From assembly GCF_025486315.1 (NCBI RefSeq), contig NZ_JAOOPY010000007.1:248001-312000 (forward strand): DNA of 64,000 nucleotides. Reading direction: 5' to 3'. Below the pieces are notes generated by a model. That model was given only the letters and a program-made list of their open reading frames with translations, was not told the DNA's origin and did not search any database. Each line of letters begins with the position of its first letter. The stretch's first letter is position 1. Of the stretch, positions 44,966-53,805 are shown piece after piece. This DNA comes from Variovorax sp. N23. GTDB lineage: Bacteria > Pseudomonadota > Gammaproteobacteria > Burkholderiales > Burkholderiaceae_C. The position numbers and the translations under genes are program-made.

Positions 44966-45496
44966 GGGACGCTTGATGCCAAAAGCGCCTAAAACCTGCT
45001 CGGTGTTCTTCTGCATCTGCTCCTGCATCTGCACGAACATGCTCTTGGACTGCTCGACGTAGTTGCCCATCAGCCCATGAAGCATCGGCGACTGGACGGT
45101 CATGAAGCGCGCCCACATCTCGGGCGTCAGTTCCTCGGCCTTTTCGGCCAACTGGGCCTGCACCTCGGTCATCGCCTGGATGTTCTTTTCCAGGTAGGGA
45201 CCCATGTAGCCCTGCATGGCCTGACCATAGAAACGGATGATGCTGGCGAGCACCGGCTCGGTGAACATCGGGGCGCCGCCCGCCTCTTCTTCCAGAATGA
45301 TCTGCAGCAGGATGCTGCGCGTCAGGTCGTCGCCGGTCTTGGCGTCGCGCACCACGAAGGGCGCGCTCTGCATCACGAGTTTCTTGACCTCGGCCAGCGT
45401 GATGTAGGTGGACGTGTCCGTGTCGTAGAGCCTTCGGTTCGGGTACTTCTTGATCACGCGCTGCACCGGCTTGGAACCGGATTTCTTGCTCTGCAC
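44963..45496 (-). CDS. phaR: Polyhydroxyalkanoate synthesis repressor PhaR
   Basis: DNA- and PHB-binding repressor of phasin genes. The 177-residue protein begins with the PHB accumulation regulatory domain (VIKKYPNRRLYDTDTSTYITLAEVKKL region, about 12-40), followed by two further helical segments and a Gln/Met-rich tail (QMQEQMQKNTEQVLGAFGIKRP). GTG 45496 is chosen: GGAG lies six bases upstream; the frame is open upstream but that extension has no family match. It stands apart from phaC and phaA here, next to rimO. Confidence 0.93.
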   Translation of the reverse strand: MQSKKSGSKPVQRVIKKYPNRRLYDTDTSTYITLAEVKKLVMQSAPFVVRDAKTGDDLTRSILLQIILEEEAGGAPMFTEPVLASIIRFYGQAMQGYMGPYLEKNIQAMTEVQAQLAEKAEELTPEMWARFMTVQSPMLHGLMGNYVEQSKSMFVQMQEQMQKNTEQVLGAFGIKRP

Positions 45497-45596
45497 TGAG
45501 GACTCCTTCACGTGTTCACGCCGATGGCGCGCGAACGATTCTAGGGAGCGCTTTTGCTGCACCGCGCCAAGGTTAACCCTGACCGGCGCGTCAGCC

Positions 45597-45959
45597 TCAA
45601 AGTGCAGTGACGTACTCCGCGCCACACACCTTGCAGAGCGCGGACTCGGGACGTTCCTCGCTTTGCTCGCGGTAATGCAGCGGGCTCTTGATGCCGTTGA
45701 AGACCCAGCACCGCGGGCAGTGCTCGTGCCCGGCGCTTGGCAGGTAGGCACGCGCCCGCTGCTCCGCGCGTTCGCGCGTCACCGGCGTGCCTTGCCGCAC
45801 GGTGCGTGCGACGTCTTCGGCCGCCATCGTCGCGGCCCGGCCGTTGGCCTGGTCGTTGAGTCCGTAGACAACCCGCGCGAACTCGAGCGGCGCATGCCGC
45901 AGCAAGGCAGCCACGCGCAGTTCTTCTTGCGCGGAATCGGTCACGGGGGCGGGACTCAT
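45597..45959 (-). CDS. Small protein with putative zinc ribbon
   Basis: I do not recognise this 120-residue protein. The N-terminal part (about 1-75) is helical and acidic/Arg-rich; the C-terminal part has CPRCW (about 88-92) and CKVCGAEY (about 111-118), two CxxC pairs about 20 residues apart, consistent with a zinc ribbon. ATG 45959 (MSPAPVTDSAQEEL) is chosen; an in-frame ATG at 46001 is less likely. Codon use is like the neighbours, and it lies between phaR and tRNA-Val on the same strand. It may be a conserved uncharacterised protein of Comamonadaceae. Confidence 0.65.
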   Translation of the reverse strand: MSPAPVTDSAQEELRVAALLRHAPLEFARVVYGLNDQANGRAATMAAEDVARTVRQGTPVTRERAEQRARAYLPSAGHEHCPRCWVFNGIKSPLHYREQSEERPESALCKVCGAEYVTAL

Positions 45960-46107
45960 CGGGACACGTGGAGATCGAGAATGGCGTTCAAGGTACCACA
46001 TTCGGTACGGTTTATGCCATTCAATCGAAGGTGATAGACCTCGAGCAAAAACCCGAGGTATCGGTTCAATGTGAGACCGGTGGTTGGCCGGTTCAGTGAT
46101 CGAAAAT

Positions 46108-46184
46108 TGGTAGGCGCGATTGGACTCGAACCAACGACCCCCACCATGTCAAGGTGGTGCTCTAACCAGCTGAGCTACGCGCCT
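46108..46184 (-). tRNA. tRNA-Val (GAC)
   Basis: A 77-base tRNA with encoded CCA. Acceptor AGGCGCG/CGCGCCT, D-arm GCTCAGCTGGTTAGAGC, anticodon arm CCACC-TTGACAT-GGTGG (anticodon GAC) and T-arm with GGTTCGAGTCC. Very close to E. coli tRNA-Val(GAC) in the arms. Confidence 0.97.
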
Positions 46185-46208
46185 AAGGATGTGTCCGAGA
46201 AGCCTACG

Positions 46209-46238
46209 AGTATAGCACCTAAAAATGCGCTTTTTCAA
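46209..46238 (-). promoter_or_regulatory. Promoter of tRNA-Val
   Basis: On the minus strand TTGAAA (46238-46233) and TATACT (46214-46209) are 18 bases apart, and TGC before the -10 makes it an extended -10 (TGCTATACT), the same element as before rpsB. The -35 overlaps the relA stop codon. The start point would be about 18 bases before the tRNA. Confidence 0.7.
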
Positions 46239-48472
46239 CGGCGGCGAGAAGATCTCACACCAGGCACCGCAGACACCACCTTCAGCACCTGCGAGAGCCG
46301 CGCCGTATCGGGGATCTCGACCGTGAACGTCATCCACGCCGTGCCCTTGACCGACTGCGTCTGCACGCCGATGACATTCATCTTCTCGCGCGCGAACACG
46401 TCCGAGATATCGCGCAGCAGGCCCTGCCGGTCAGCCGCTTCCACGGCCACGTCGACCGCGTAGAGCGATCCCTCTTCCACCTTGGGCCGGCCCCATTCGA
46501 CGTCGATCACGCGCTCGGGGTTGTGGCCGGCCATCGTGCGGAAGTTGCTGCAGTCGCTGCGGTGCACGCTCACGCCGTGGCCGCGTGTGACGAAGCCACC
46601 GATGGCGTCGGGCGGCGCCGGCCGGCAGCACTTGGCCAGCTGCGTCATCAGCGACGACACGCCCACGACCAGCACGCCGCCCTTGCCGGCCTTGTCGCTG
46701 GCGCGCGACTTCTTCAACAGCACGCCGTCGTCGGGCCCCGGTGCGGGCTCGGGCGGCCGCAGCAAGGTCTCGATGTTGCGCAGCGAGAACTCGTCCTTGC
46801 CGACGACCTCGAACAGATGGTCGGCCGACTTGAAGCCCAGCTGCGATGCGAGGTCTTCCAGACGCGTCGAGGTCTTGCCTTCGCGCTGCAGCAGTTTCTC
46901 GACGGCCTCGCGACCCTTGGCGATGGTCTCGTGCGTGATCTGCGCGTTGAACCATGCGCGCACCTTGGCGCGCGCCCGGTGGCTGGCGAGATAGCCCAGT
47001 TCGGCGTTGAGCCAGTCCCGCGAGGGCCCGCCCTCCTTCGCCGCGATGATCTCGACCGTCTGGCCGTTCTGCAGCGGCGTGTTGAGCGGCACCATGGCGC
47101 CGTCGATGCGCGCGCCCCGGCAGCGGTGGCCCAGGCTGGTGTGCACGGTGTAGGCGAAGTCGACCGCGGTCGCGCCCTGCGGCAATTCGACGATCGCAGC
47201 GTCCGGCGTCAGCACGTAGATGCGGTCGTCGAACAGGCCCTGGCCCTGCTGGCCGCCCGACAGGTCGCGCTCCCACGCGAGCAGTTGGCGCAGCACCGCG
47301 ATCTTCGCGTCGTACTCGCCACTGGACCACACGCCGGCATAGCCCTTCGGCCCGGCTTCCTTGTAAGCCCAGTGCGCGGCCACGCCGTGCTCGGCGTGAT
47401 CGTGCATTTCCTCCGTGCGGATCTGGATCTCGATCGGCTTGCCGGCCTTGCCATCCACGACCTTGCGCACGACCGTGTGCAGCGACTGGTAGCCGTTGGG
47501 CTTAGGCCGCGCGATGTAGTCGTCGAACTCTTCGTCGATCGGCTGGAAGTGCGAATGCACCCAGGCCAGCGCGGCATAGCAGTCCTTCACGTCGGACACC
47601 ACGACACGCAAGGCCAGGATGTCGAAGACCTGCGCGAAGTCGAGCGACTTGCCGCGCATCTTCTTCACGATGCTGTAGATGTTCTTCGGCCGGCCCTGCA
47701 CGGTGGCCGCGATGCCCTGCTCCTTCAGCTCTTCCTCGAGTTGCTTGCGCAGTTGCTCGACATAGCCTTCGCGCTCCACGCGCTTCTCGTCGAGCAATTG
47801 GGCGATGAGCTTGTAGGTTTCGGGCTCGAGGAAGCGGAAGGACAGGTCCTCGATCTCCCACTTGACCTGCCAGATGCCCAGCCGGTTGGCCAGGGGCGCG
47901 AAGACCTGCAGCGATTCGCGCGCCACGCTCTCGGGCACCGGCTTCTTGATGGCCGCCGCATGACGCAGCGTCTGCAGCCGGGAGGCCAGCCGGAGCATCA
48001 CCACCCGCAGGTCCCGCGAGAACGCGAGCAGCATCTTGCGCACGTTCTCGGTCTGCGCACCGCCGCCGTCGGCGCCGTGGGCGCTCAACGCGGCGCCACG
48101 GGCCTGCGCCTGCACCTGCACGAGCTTGGTGGTCTCCACCGCCAGCGCCGCGAAGTTGTCGCCGAAGACCTTGGCAATGACTTCCTGCGGACGGTTCAGG
48201 TGCTGGCACGAATACACCAGGTAGCTGGCCGCCTGCATGGCCTCGGAGCCGCCCATGTGGGCCACGATGGCCGCCACCGCATCGGCATGCGCCAGGGTGT
48301 TCTCGCCGGTGTCGAGCGTCTCGTCCGCGATCAGCGGCTCGGCGAAGGCCCGTGCGCGCGCCAGCATGTTCTCCATGATGGGGCTGCGCTCCGCCGTCGC
48401 GGCCGACAGGGGGTAGTCGACCACGGCGTCGGCCGCCATGCGCGCAGGAGGGGTGGATGAATCGCGTTTCAC
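46235..48472 (-). CDS. relA: RelA-type (p)ppGpp synthetase
   Basis: Makes the stringent-response alarmone from ATP and GTP/GDP on stalled ribosomes. The 745 residues contain a degenerate HD domain (about 30-190), the synthetase domain with VFDILALRVVV, EFDD (315-318) and NGYQSLHT (326-333), a TGS domain (about 410-475), a zinc-finger/helical part with AKCCRPAPPDAIGGFVTRGHGV, and a C-terminal ACT domain (about 665-745). The HDxxED catalytic motif of the hydrolase is absent (YSCQHLN at 87-93), so it is a synthetase-only RelA, not SpoT. GTG 48472 directly follows the hydrolase stop. Confidence 0.95.
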   Translation of the reverse strand: MKRDSSTPPARMAADAVVDYPLSAATAERSPIMENMLARARAFAEPLIADETLDTGENTLAHADAVAAIVAHMGGSEAMQAASYLVYSCQHLNRPQEVIAKVFGDNFAALAVETTKLVQVQAQARGAALSAHGADGGGAQTENVRKMLLAFSRDLRVVMLRLASRLQTLRHAAAIKKPVPESVARESLQVFAPLANRLGIWQVKWEIEDLSFRFLEPETYKLIAQLLDEKRVEREGYVEQLRKQLEEELKEQGIAATVQGRPKNIYSIVKKMRGKSLDFAQVFDILALRVVVSDVKDCYAALAWVHSHFQPIDEEFDDYIARPKPNGYQSLHTVVRKVVDGKAGKPIEIQIRTEEMHDHAEHGVAAHWAYKEAGPKGYAGVWSSGEYDAKIAVLRQLLAWERDLSGGQQGQGLFDDRIYVLTPDAAIVELPQGATAVDFAYTVHTSLGHRCRGARIDGAMVPLNTPLQNGQTVEIIAAKEGGPSRDWLNAELGYLASHRARAKVRAWFNAQITHETIAKGREAVEKLLQREGKTSTRLEDLASQLGFKSADHLFEVVGKDEFSLRNIETLLRPPEPAPGPDDGVLLKKSRASDKAGKGGVLVVGVSSLMTQLAKCCRPAPPDAIGGFVTRGHGVSVHRSDCSNFRTMAGHNPERVIDVEWGRPKVEEGSLYAVDVAVEAADRQGLLRDISDVFAREKMNVIGVQTQSVKGTAWMTFTVEIPDTARLSQVLKVVSAVPGVRSSRRR

Positions 48473-49420
48473 TCAGTCGAACAGAAAAGAGGTGACGGCC
48501 GCGACCTGGTCGGGCTTCACGAAGGTGGGCGCATGGCCGACCCCGGCGAACTCGACCAGCCGGGCCTTCGGACCGCGCTGCGTCATGGCCTGCGCGGTGT
48601 CGTGCGACAGCAGATCGGATTGCGCGCCGCGCGTCAGCAGCGTCTGGGCGTGGACCGCATCGTAGAGCGACCACAGCACGGCCTCGCCCTGCGCTGCGGC
48701 CTCGGGCGTGATGGCACGGAAAGGCACGGCGATCGCGGGGTCGTAGTGAAGGACGAACGGCGCGTCGACGGCATCACCCGCTCGCTTGGCCGAGCCGTCG
48801 GCCGCGCGCCGACTTGCCGGAACGACCATGGCGCGCGAAAGCGCCAGCCACTCGTCCGGCGTGTGCGGACCGAAGCTCCGCGAGATCGCCCACATCGCAT
48901 CGGCGGCCTCCTGCAGGGAGGCGAAGCGGCCGACGTTGCCGAGGTACAGGCCGATGCGCTGCAAGGCCGCCGCATCGATCGTCGGCCCGACGTCGTTGAG
49001 TACCAGGCGGCGGACCGGCGCCGGCAAGGCCAGCTCCGCGCTGCCGGCGAGCACCAGTCCGATGAGCCCGCCCATGCTGGTGCCGACAAAGTCGAGCCGC
49101 GCGATGGCGCGATCGGCCTGCAGCCGCGCGAGCAGGGTCAGCATGTCGGCGGCATAGAGCGGCACCTGGTAGCCGTGCGGGTCGACCAGCCAGTCGCTCT
49201 CGCCGCGGCCGACGACGTCGGGGCAGACGACGCGGACATCACCGCCAGCGCGCGCCACGATCGCCTGCGCGAGCACGTCGAAATCGCGGCCCTGCCGCGT
49301 CAGCCCGTGCACGCACAGCAGGACGTTCGCGCTGTGCGCGTCACCCCACTGCCAGCACCCCATTCGATGACCGCCTTGCGCATCCGCGCAATCGACGAAG
49401 AAGAGAGTGGGCTCGGTCAT
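48473..49420 (-). CDS. Alpha/beta hydrolase
   Basis: A 315-residue alpha/beta-hydrolase-fold protein. The oxyanion segment is VHGLTRQGRD, the nucleophile elbow GTSMGGLIG (Ser in about position 121-127), and the likely catalytic histidine is in GVGHAPTF near the C-terminus. Substrate unknown. ATG 49420 (MTEPTLFFVDCADAQGGH) is chosen; an in-frame ATG at 49471 would add 17 residues. Its stop abuts the GTG of relA with no gap, so the two are co-transcribed. Confidence 0.83.
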   Translation of the reverse strand: MTEPTLFFVDCADAQGGHRMGCWQWGDAHSANVLLCVHGLTRQGRDFDVLAQAIVARAGGDVRVVCPDVVGRGESDWLVDPHGYQVPLYAADMLTLLARLQADRAIARLDFVGTSMGGLIGLVLAGSAELALPAPVRRLVLNDVGPTIDAAALQRIGLYLGNVGRFASLQEAADAMWAISRSFGPHTPDEWLALSRAMVVPASRRAADGSAKRAGDAVDAPFVLHYDPAIAVPFRAITPEAAAQGEAVLWSLYDAVHAQTLLTRGAQSDLLSHDTAQAMTQRGPKARLVEFAGVGHAPTFVKPDQVAAVTSFLFD

Positions 49421-49496
49421 GAACGGGACAGAAACAGGGGCTGACGGCTGCAGATAATGGTCTCGTTGCATCCTAATTCATCCGGAGATTGACATC

Positions 49497-50267
49497 ATGC
49501 TCAAAGGCAAGACCGCCCTCGTGACGGGGTCCACCAGTGGCATCGGCCTGGCCATCGCCAAAGCGCTGGCCCAGCAAGGCGCCAACATCGTGCTCAACGG
49601 TTTCGGTGATGCCGAGACGCCGCAAAAAGAGATCGCCGCGCTCGGCGTGGAGGTGGCCTACCACGGTGCCGACATGCGCCAGCCGCCGCAGATCGAAGAC
49701 ATGATGAAGTTCGCGGCCTCGCGCTTCGGGCGTGTCGATGTCCTGGTGAACAACGCCGGCATCCAACACGTGGCCAAGGTCGAGGATTTTCCGGTGGAGC
49801 GCTGGGACGCCATCATCGCCATCAACCTCACCAGCGCCTTCCACACGACCCGGCTCGCGATCCCCGCGATGCGCGAGGCGAACTGGGGCCGCATCGTGAA
49901 CATCGCGTCGGCGCACGGCCTGGTCGCGTCGGCGCAGAAGTCGGCCTACGTGGCGGCCAAGCACGGCATCGTCGGCTTCACGAAATCGGCGGCGCTCGAA
50001 CTCGCGACCACCGGGGTCACCTGCAACGCCATCTGCCCGGGCTGGGTCCTGACGCCGCTGGTGCAGAAGCAGATCGACGACCGCTCCGCACGCGAAGGCA
50101 TCTCCGTGGCGCAGGCGCAGAACGACCTGCTGGGCGAAAAACAGCCCTCGCTGCAATTCACCACTGTCGAGCAACTCGGCGGGCTGGCCGTCTTCCTGTG
50201 CTCGCCCGCCGCGGACCAGGTCCGCGGCGTGGCGTGGCAGGTCGACGGCGGCTGGACCGCGCAATGA
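49497..50267 (+). CDS. hbdH: 3-hydroxybutyrate dehydrogenase
   Basis: Oxidises D-3-hydroxybutyrate to acetoacetate in PHB utilisation. The 256-residue SDR has GSTSGIGLAIA (11-21), NNAGIQHV (85-92), catalytic Ser138 (NIASAHGL), Tyr151 and Lys155 (YVAAK), and the family-typical QHVAKVEDFP and ICPGWVLTPLVQKQI segments. GGAG precedes ATG 49497 by about nine bases. It fits with phaR a few kb away. Confidence 0.93.
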   Translation: MLKGKTALVTGSTSGIGLAIAKALAQQGANIVLNGFGDAETPQKEIAALGVEVAYHGADMRQPPQIEDMMKFAASRFGRVDVLVNNAGIQHVAKVEDFPVERWDAIIAINLTSAFHTTRLAIPAMREANWGRIVNIASAHGLVASAQKSAYVAAKHGIVGFTKSAALELATTGVTCNAICPGWVLTPLVQKQIDDRSAREGISVAQAQNDLLGEKQPSLQFTTVEQLGGLAVFLCSPAADQVRGVAWQVDGGWTAQ

Positions 50268-50286
50268 ACGCAACGGGCGCCGCGGC

Positions 50287-50973
50287 CTACTTCAGCTGCA
50301 CGGCGCCCGAGATGTTCACGACGACGCTCGTCTTGCCCGCCTCGACCGGCACCGGCGCATCGGCCGAGAAGGACTTGGCCTGCGCCGCCATTATCCGCGG
50401 CCGGATCGGACCGCCCTCGTTCGCGTTCACCGACACCTCGCGCAGGGTGTAGCCGGCGAAGCCGAAGCCCTTGGCCAGCTCGGCAGCCTTCTGCTTGAAG
50501 TTCTCGATGGCGATGGACTGCGCCTCGGTCTCGACCTTCGCGCGCTGCTCACGGCTCAGGCCGAAGCCCACGCCACCGACCGTCAGCGTGGTGATGCGGT
50601 TGGCGGTCTGCGTGATGCGCGGGAAATCACGCCCTTCCAGCACGAGCTCGGTCGAACCCTGCCAGCCGTTGATCTTGCCCTCGCGGGTATAGCGCGGCGA
50701 CAGCGTGAAATTGCCGGTGCGCACGTCGAGCTGCCCCGGCTGCGCGCTCTTGCGCGCCTCGGTCAGCGCGGCATCCAGCGCGGCCTTGAGCTGGCTCTGC
50801 ACGGTGGCGGCCTCGGGGGCGTCGCGGGTGGTGCTGAGCGTCATGCTCAACAGATCCTGCTGGACCTCGACCGTGCCGCTGGCCGACAACTGCAGCACAT
50901 TCTGCGGCGGGGGCGTGTCGGCCAGGGCCATACCGGCACAGGCCAGGGCCGCGCAGGCAGCCATCAACTTCAT
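50287..50973 (-). CDS. SIMPL domain (DUF541) periplasmic protein
   Basis: A 228-residue exported protein: signal peptide about 1-18 (ending GMALA-DTP), then a SIMPL/DUF541 domain (about 25-228) with the NVLQLSASGTVEVQQDLL first strand and VGGVGFGLS in the centre. The family is linked to oxidative-stress tolerance in a few bacteria; function is otherwise unknown. ATG 50973 is used; a TTG at 50982 with a better AAGGGA upstream is possible. Converges on hbdH. Confidence 0.82.
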   Translation of the reverse strand: MKLMAACAALACAGMALADTPPPQNVLQLSASGTVEVQQDLLSMTLSTTRDAPEAATVQSQLKAALDAALTEARKSAQPGQLDVRTGNFTLSPRYTREGKINGWQGSTELVLEGRDFPRITQTANRITTLTVGGVGFGLSREQRAKVETEAQSIAIENFKQKAAELAKGFGFAGYTLREVSVNANEGGPIRPRIMAAQAKSFSADAPVPVEAGKTSVVVNISGAVQLK

Positions 50974-51034
50974 GGTTCTCAAGACATTCCCTTCGATGGT
51001 GAAAGCCGGCTCAGAACGGGCCGGCGGGGAGTGA

Positions 51035-51394
51035 TCACTGCCGCTGACTGCGCGGCATGGTCAAGGCGCGCATGGGCGTCGGCGGCTCGGGTTCCGCGGA
51101 CTGCGGAGCCGGCAACGGCGTGTCGACATGCGGTGCATCGTAGCGTGGCGCCCACTGCTGGCGCACCTGGCTGCGAAGTTCGGCCAGCTCTGCCGGCGTG
51201 AGCCGGCGCCCGGCCGAGGCTTCTTCGCGCTGCACCTCTTCGCGCTGCGCAGCACGGTGCGCCTGCACCGCTTGTCGGACCTCGTGGCGCGTCGCGCCGC
51301 CGACCTGCAGGAACCCCGTCGCAGCCCACGACACCGAACAGGCGGAAAAAACCAGTGCAACGGGCAGCGAACGGACGGGGATCGACGATTTCAT
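51035..51394 (-). CDS. Small secreted protein of unknown function
   Basis: Not recognised. A 119-residue protein with a signal peptide (MKSSIPVRSLPVALVFSAC then SVSWAATG) and a mature part that is helical and rich in Arg, Glu and Gln (HEVRQAVQAHRAAQREEVQ), then LTPAELAELRSQVRQQW and a Pro-rich tail. A cysteine near the end of the hydrophobic segment might form a lipobox (VFSAC), but the rest of the lipobox is not typical. ATG 51394 begins the signal; the frame upstream is rejected. Lies between the SIMPL gene and the divergent response-regulator gene. Confidence 0.6.
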   Translation of the reverse strand: MKSSIPVRSLPVALVFSACSVSWAATGFLQVGGATRHEVRQAVQAHRAAQREEVQREEASAGRRLTPAELAELRSQVRQQWAPRYDAPHVDTPLPAPQSAEPEPPTPMRALTMPRSQRQ

Positions 51395-51566
51395 GGACAG
51401 CCAGGAGCGAGGACACCCGCACTTTGCCATCAACGTTTGACGGCGGAACCAACGCTCCGACAGCGCAGGCAAGTTGTGTAACTTAGTGTCAGACAACTGC
51501 GCAAAGCCGAAGAATGGTGGTGCAACGCCTTCAGAATCGCGCCTGTTACAAATCTCCGTTGCAGAA

Positions 51567-52298
51567 ATGAATCAGACTCCCGCTCGTACCGACAAGGTCG
51601 TCATCGTCGACGACGACGCGCGAATCCGCGACTTGCTCCGCCGCTATCTCACCCAGGAGGGCTTCGAGGTCATCGTGGCCGAAGACGGCAAGGCGCTCAA
51701 CCGCATCCTGCTGCGCGACACGGTCGACCTGATCGTGCTCGACCTGATGATGCCCGGCGAAGACGGGCTGTCGGTCTGCCGGCGCCTGCGCGCGGCCAAC
51801 GACCGCACCCCGATCATCATGCTGACCGCCAAGGGCGAGGACGTCGACCGCATCGTCGGCCTCGAGGTCGGCGCCGACGACTACCTGGGCAAGCCCTTCA
51901 ACCCACGCGAACTGCTGGCCCGTGTCCATGCCGTGCTGCGCCGCCGACCGCCGCTCGAGGCGCCCGGCGCGCCATCGACCGACAACGAGACGGTGAGCTT
52001 CGGCCCCTTCACCTTCGATCTCGGCTCGCGCACGCTCAAGAAGGACGGCGAAGAGCTCTCGCTCACCACCGGCGAATTCGCGATGCTCAAGGCGCTGGTG
52101 CGCCATCCGCGACAGCCGTTGTCGCGCGAAAAACTGGCGCAACTGGCCCGCGGCCGCGAGTTCGAGCCCTTCGACCGCAGCCTGGACGTGCAGATCTCGC
52201 GCCTGCGCAAGCTGGTCGAGTCGGATGCCGCCGCGCCGCGCTACATCCAGACGGTGTGGGGCGTGGGCTACGTCTTCGTGCCGGACGGCACCGCCTAA
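51567..52298 (+). CDS. ompR: OmpR-type response regulator
   Basis: A 243-residue OmpR/RisA-like regulator. The receiver domain (about 8-125) has Asp59 in LIVLDLMMPGEDG as the phosphoacceptor, VDDDAR for magnesium, Thr/Ala in IIMLTAKG and Lys in YLGKPFNP. The winged-helix DNA-binding domain (about 145-240) ends IQTVWGVGYVFVPDG. It is followed after ten bases by a histidine kinase gene, so they form a two-component pair; the stimulus (osmotic, acid or envelope stress) is an inference from the RisAS/OmpR-EnvZ family. Confidence 0.93.
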   Translation: MNQTPARTDKVVIVDDDARIRDLLRRYLTQEGFEVIVAEDGKALNRILLRDTVDLIVLDLMMPGEDGLSVCRRLRAANDRTPIIMLTAKGEDVDRIVGLEVGADDYLGKPFNPRELLARVHAVLRRRPPLEAPGAPSTDNETVSFGPFTFDLGSRTLKKDGEELSLTTGEFAMLKALVRHPRQPLSREKLAQLARGREFEPFDRSLDVQISRLRKLVESDAAAPRYIQTVWGVGYVFVPDGTA

Positions 52299-52308
52299 AG
52301 CGCCACAG

Positions 52309-53787
52309 ATGCACGCGGAGGCCGCCGGCCCCAGTACGACCCAGCCGGCCCCTTTTTCCGACGATGGCCCGCAGGTCACGATGCCGAGCCCGCTCGAGGG
52401 CACGCCTCAGACCAAGCGGCGCGTCGGGCTCAAGCTCGGCTTCAGCCTTTTCTGGCGCACCTTCTTTCTGCTGGCGCTGCTGCTCTTCGGCTGTACGGTC
52501 GCCTGGCTGCAGACCTTCCGCGCGCTCGAATACGAGCCGCGCGCCATCCAGACCGCGCACCAGATCGCCTCGCTGGTGAACCTGACGCGCGCCGCGCTCG
52601 TCTATTCCGATGCGATCACCCGCGTCTCGCTGATCAAGACCCTGGCCGACCAGGAAGGCGTGCGCATCCTCCCGCGCGAGCCCAATGACCGCTTCGAGCC
52701 CTATACCAGCGGCGCGCTCGACCAGCGCGTGACCGAGGAGCTCATCGACCAACTCGGCGAAGGCACGACCGTGGCCAGCCGCGTCAACGACGAGCAGGGC
52801 CTGTGGATCGGCTTCACGATCGAGAGCGACACCTACTGGCTGCTGCTCGACCCGACGCGCTTCAGCCGCGTGGGGGGGCGCACCTGGCTGGTGTGGCTGA
52901 TCACGGCCATGGCGCTGTCGCTGGCCGGCGCGGCGCTGATCACGCGCTTCATCAACCGCCCGCTCAAGCAGCTCTCGCGCGCCACCCGGCAGGTACGCGA
53001 GGGCGAGTACGAGGCGCACCGGCTCGACGAGCGGGCGCGCACCAACGAGATCCGGGCGGTGAACATCGGCTTCAACCGCATGGCGGACCAGCTGGCGAAG
53101 ATCGAGCAGGACCGCGCCATCATGCTGGCCGGCATCTCGCACGACCTGCGCACGCCGCTCGCCCGGCTGCGCCTGGAAACCGAGATGAGCGTGGCCGACG
53201 AGGACGCCCGCAACCACATGGCGGCCGACATCGCCCAGCTCGACGCGATCATCGACAAGTTCCTCGACTACGCACGGCCCGACCATGTGGACTTCAAGCC
53301 CGTGCTGCTGCGCGACGTCGTCGATGCCTGCACCTACGCCGTGCAGGAGTACGACGACATGAAGATCAAGGTCGAGGTACCCTCCGACCTGCGGGTGATG
53401 GCCGACGAGGTCGAGCTCACACGCGTGATCTCCAACCTCGTCGAAAACGCCCGGCGCTACGGCAAGACGCCCACGACCGGCGTGGCCGACGTGACGATCC
53501 AGGCCCAGGCGCACGACGAGGCGGTGCTCATCAAGGTACGCGACCATGGCGCGGGCGTGGCCGCGGCCACGCTGTCGCAGCTGACCAAGCCCTTCTTCCG
53601 TGGCGACGCGGCGCGCACCTCCGCCGCGGGCGCCGGACTGGGCCTGTCGATCGTGGCGAAGAACATCGAGCGCATGGGCGGCACCTTCGCGCTCACCAGC
53701 ACGCCGGGGCGCGGCTTCGCGGCGCACATCCGGATGCCGCGGGCCATGCCACCCAAGCCCGCCGCGGCACCCGGCAAAAAGGGCTGA
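52309..53787 (+). CDS. EnvZ/RisS-type sensor histidine kinase
   Basis: A 492-residue membrane kinase. Two membrane helices (about 49-69 and 193-214) flank a periplasmic sensor of about 120 residues; then HAMP (about 215-265), the H-box GISHDLRTPLARLRLE with His278, and the ATP-binding domain with NLVENARRYG (N-box), VRDHGAGV (G1), TKPFFRGD (F-box) and GAGLGLSIV (G2). A Pro-rich cytoplasmic N-terminus of about 45 residues precedes the first helix. Partner of the response regulator. Confidence 0.92.
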   Translation: MHAEAAGPSTTQPAPFSDDGPQVTMPSPLEGTPQTKRRVGLKLGFSLFWRTFFLLALLLFGCTVAWLQTFRALEYEPRAIQTAHQIASLVNLTRAALVYSDAITRVSLIKTLADQEGVRILPREPNDRFEPYTSGALDQRVTEELIDQLGEGTTVASRVNDEQGLWIGFTIESDTYWLLLDPTRFSRVGGRTWLVWLITAMALSLAGAALITRFINRPLKQLSRATRQVREGEYEAHRLDERARTNEIRAVNIGFNRMADQLAKIEQDRAIMLAGISHDLRTPLARLRLETEMSVADEDARNHMAADIAQLDAIIDKFLDYARPDHVDFKPVLLRDVVDACTYAVQEYDDMKIKVEVPSDLRVMADEVELTRVISNLVENARRYGKTPTTGVADVTIQAQAHDEAVLIKVRDHGAGVAAATLSQLTKPFFRGDAARTSAAGAGLGLSIVAKNIERMGGTFALTSTPGRGFAAHIRMPRAMPPKPAAAPGKKG

Positions 53788-53805
53788 ACGACCGGCGCGG
53801 CCAAG

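Noticed and set aside
45990..46107. Hairpin ACCTCG/CGAGGT (46037-46058) as terminator of tRNA-Val
   Set aside because: Six-base stem with a ten-base loop and no T tract after it on the minus strand; too weak to call.
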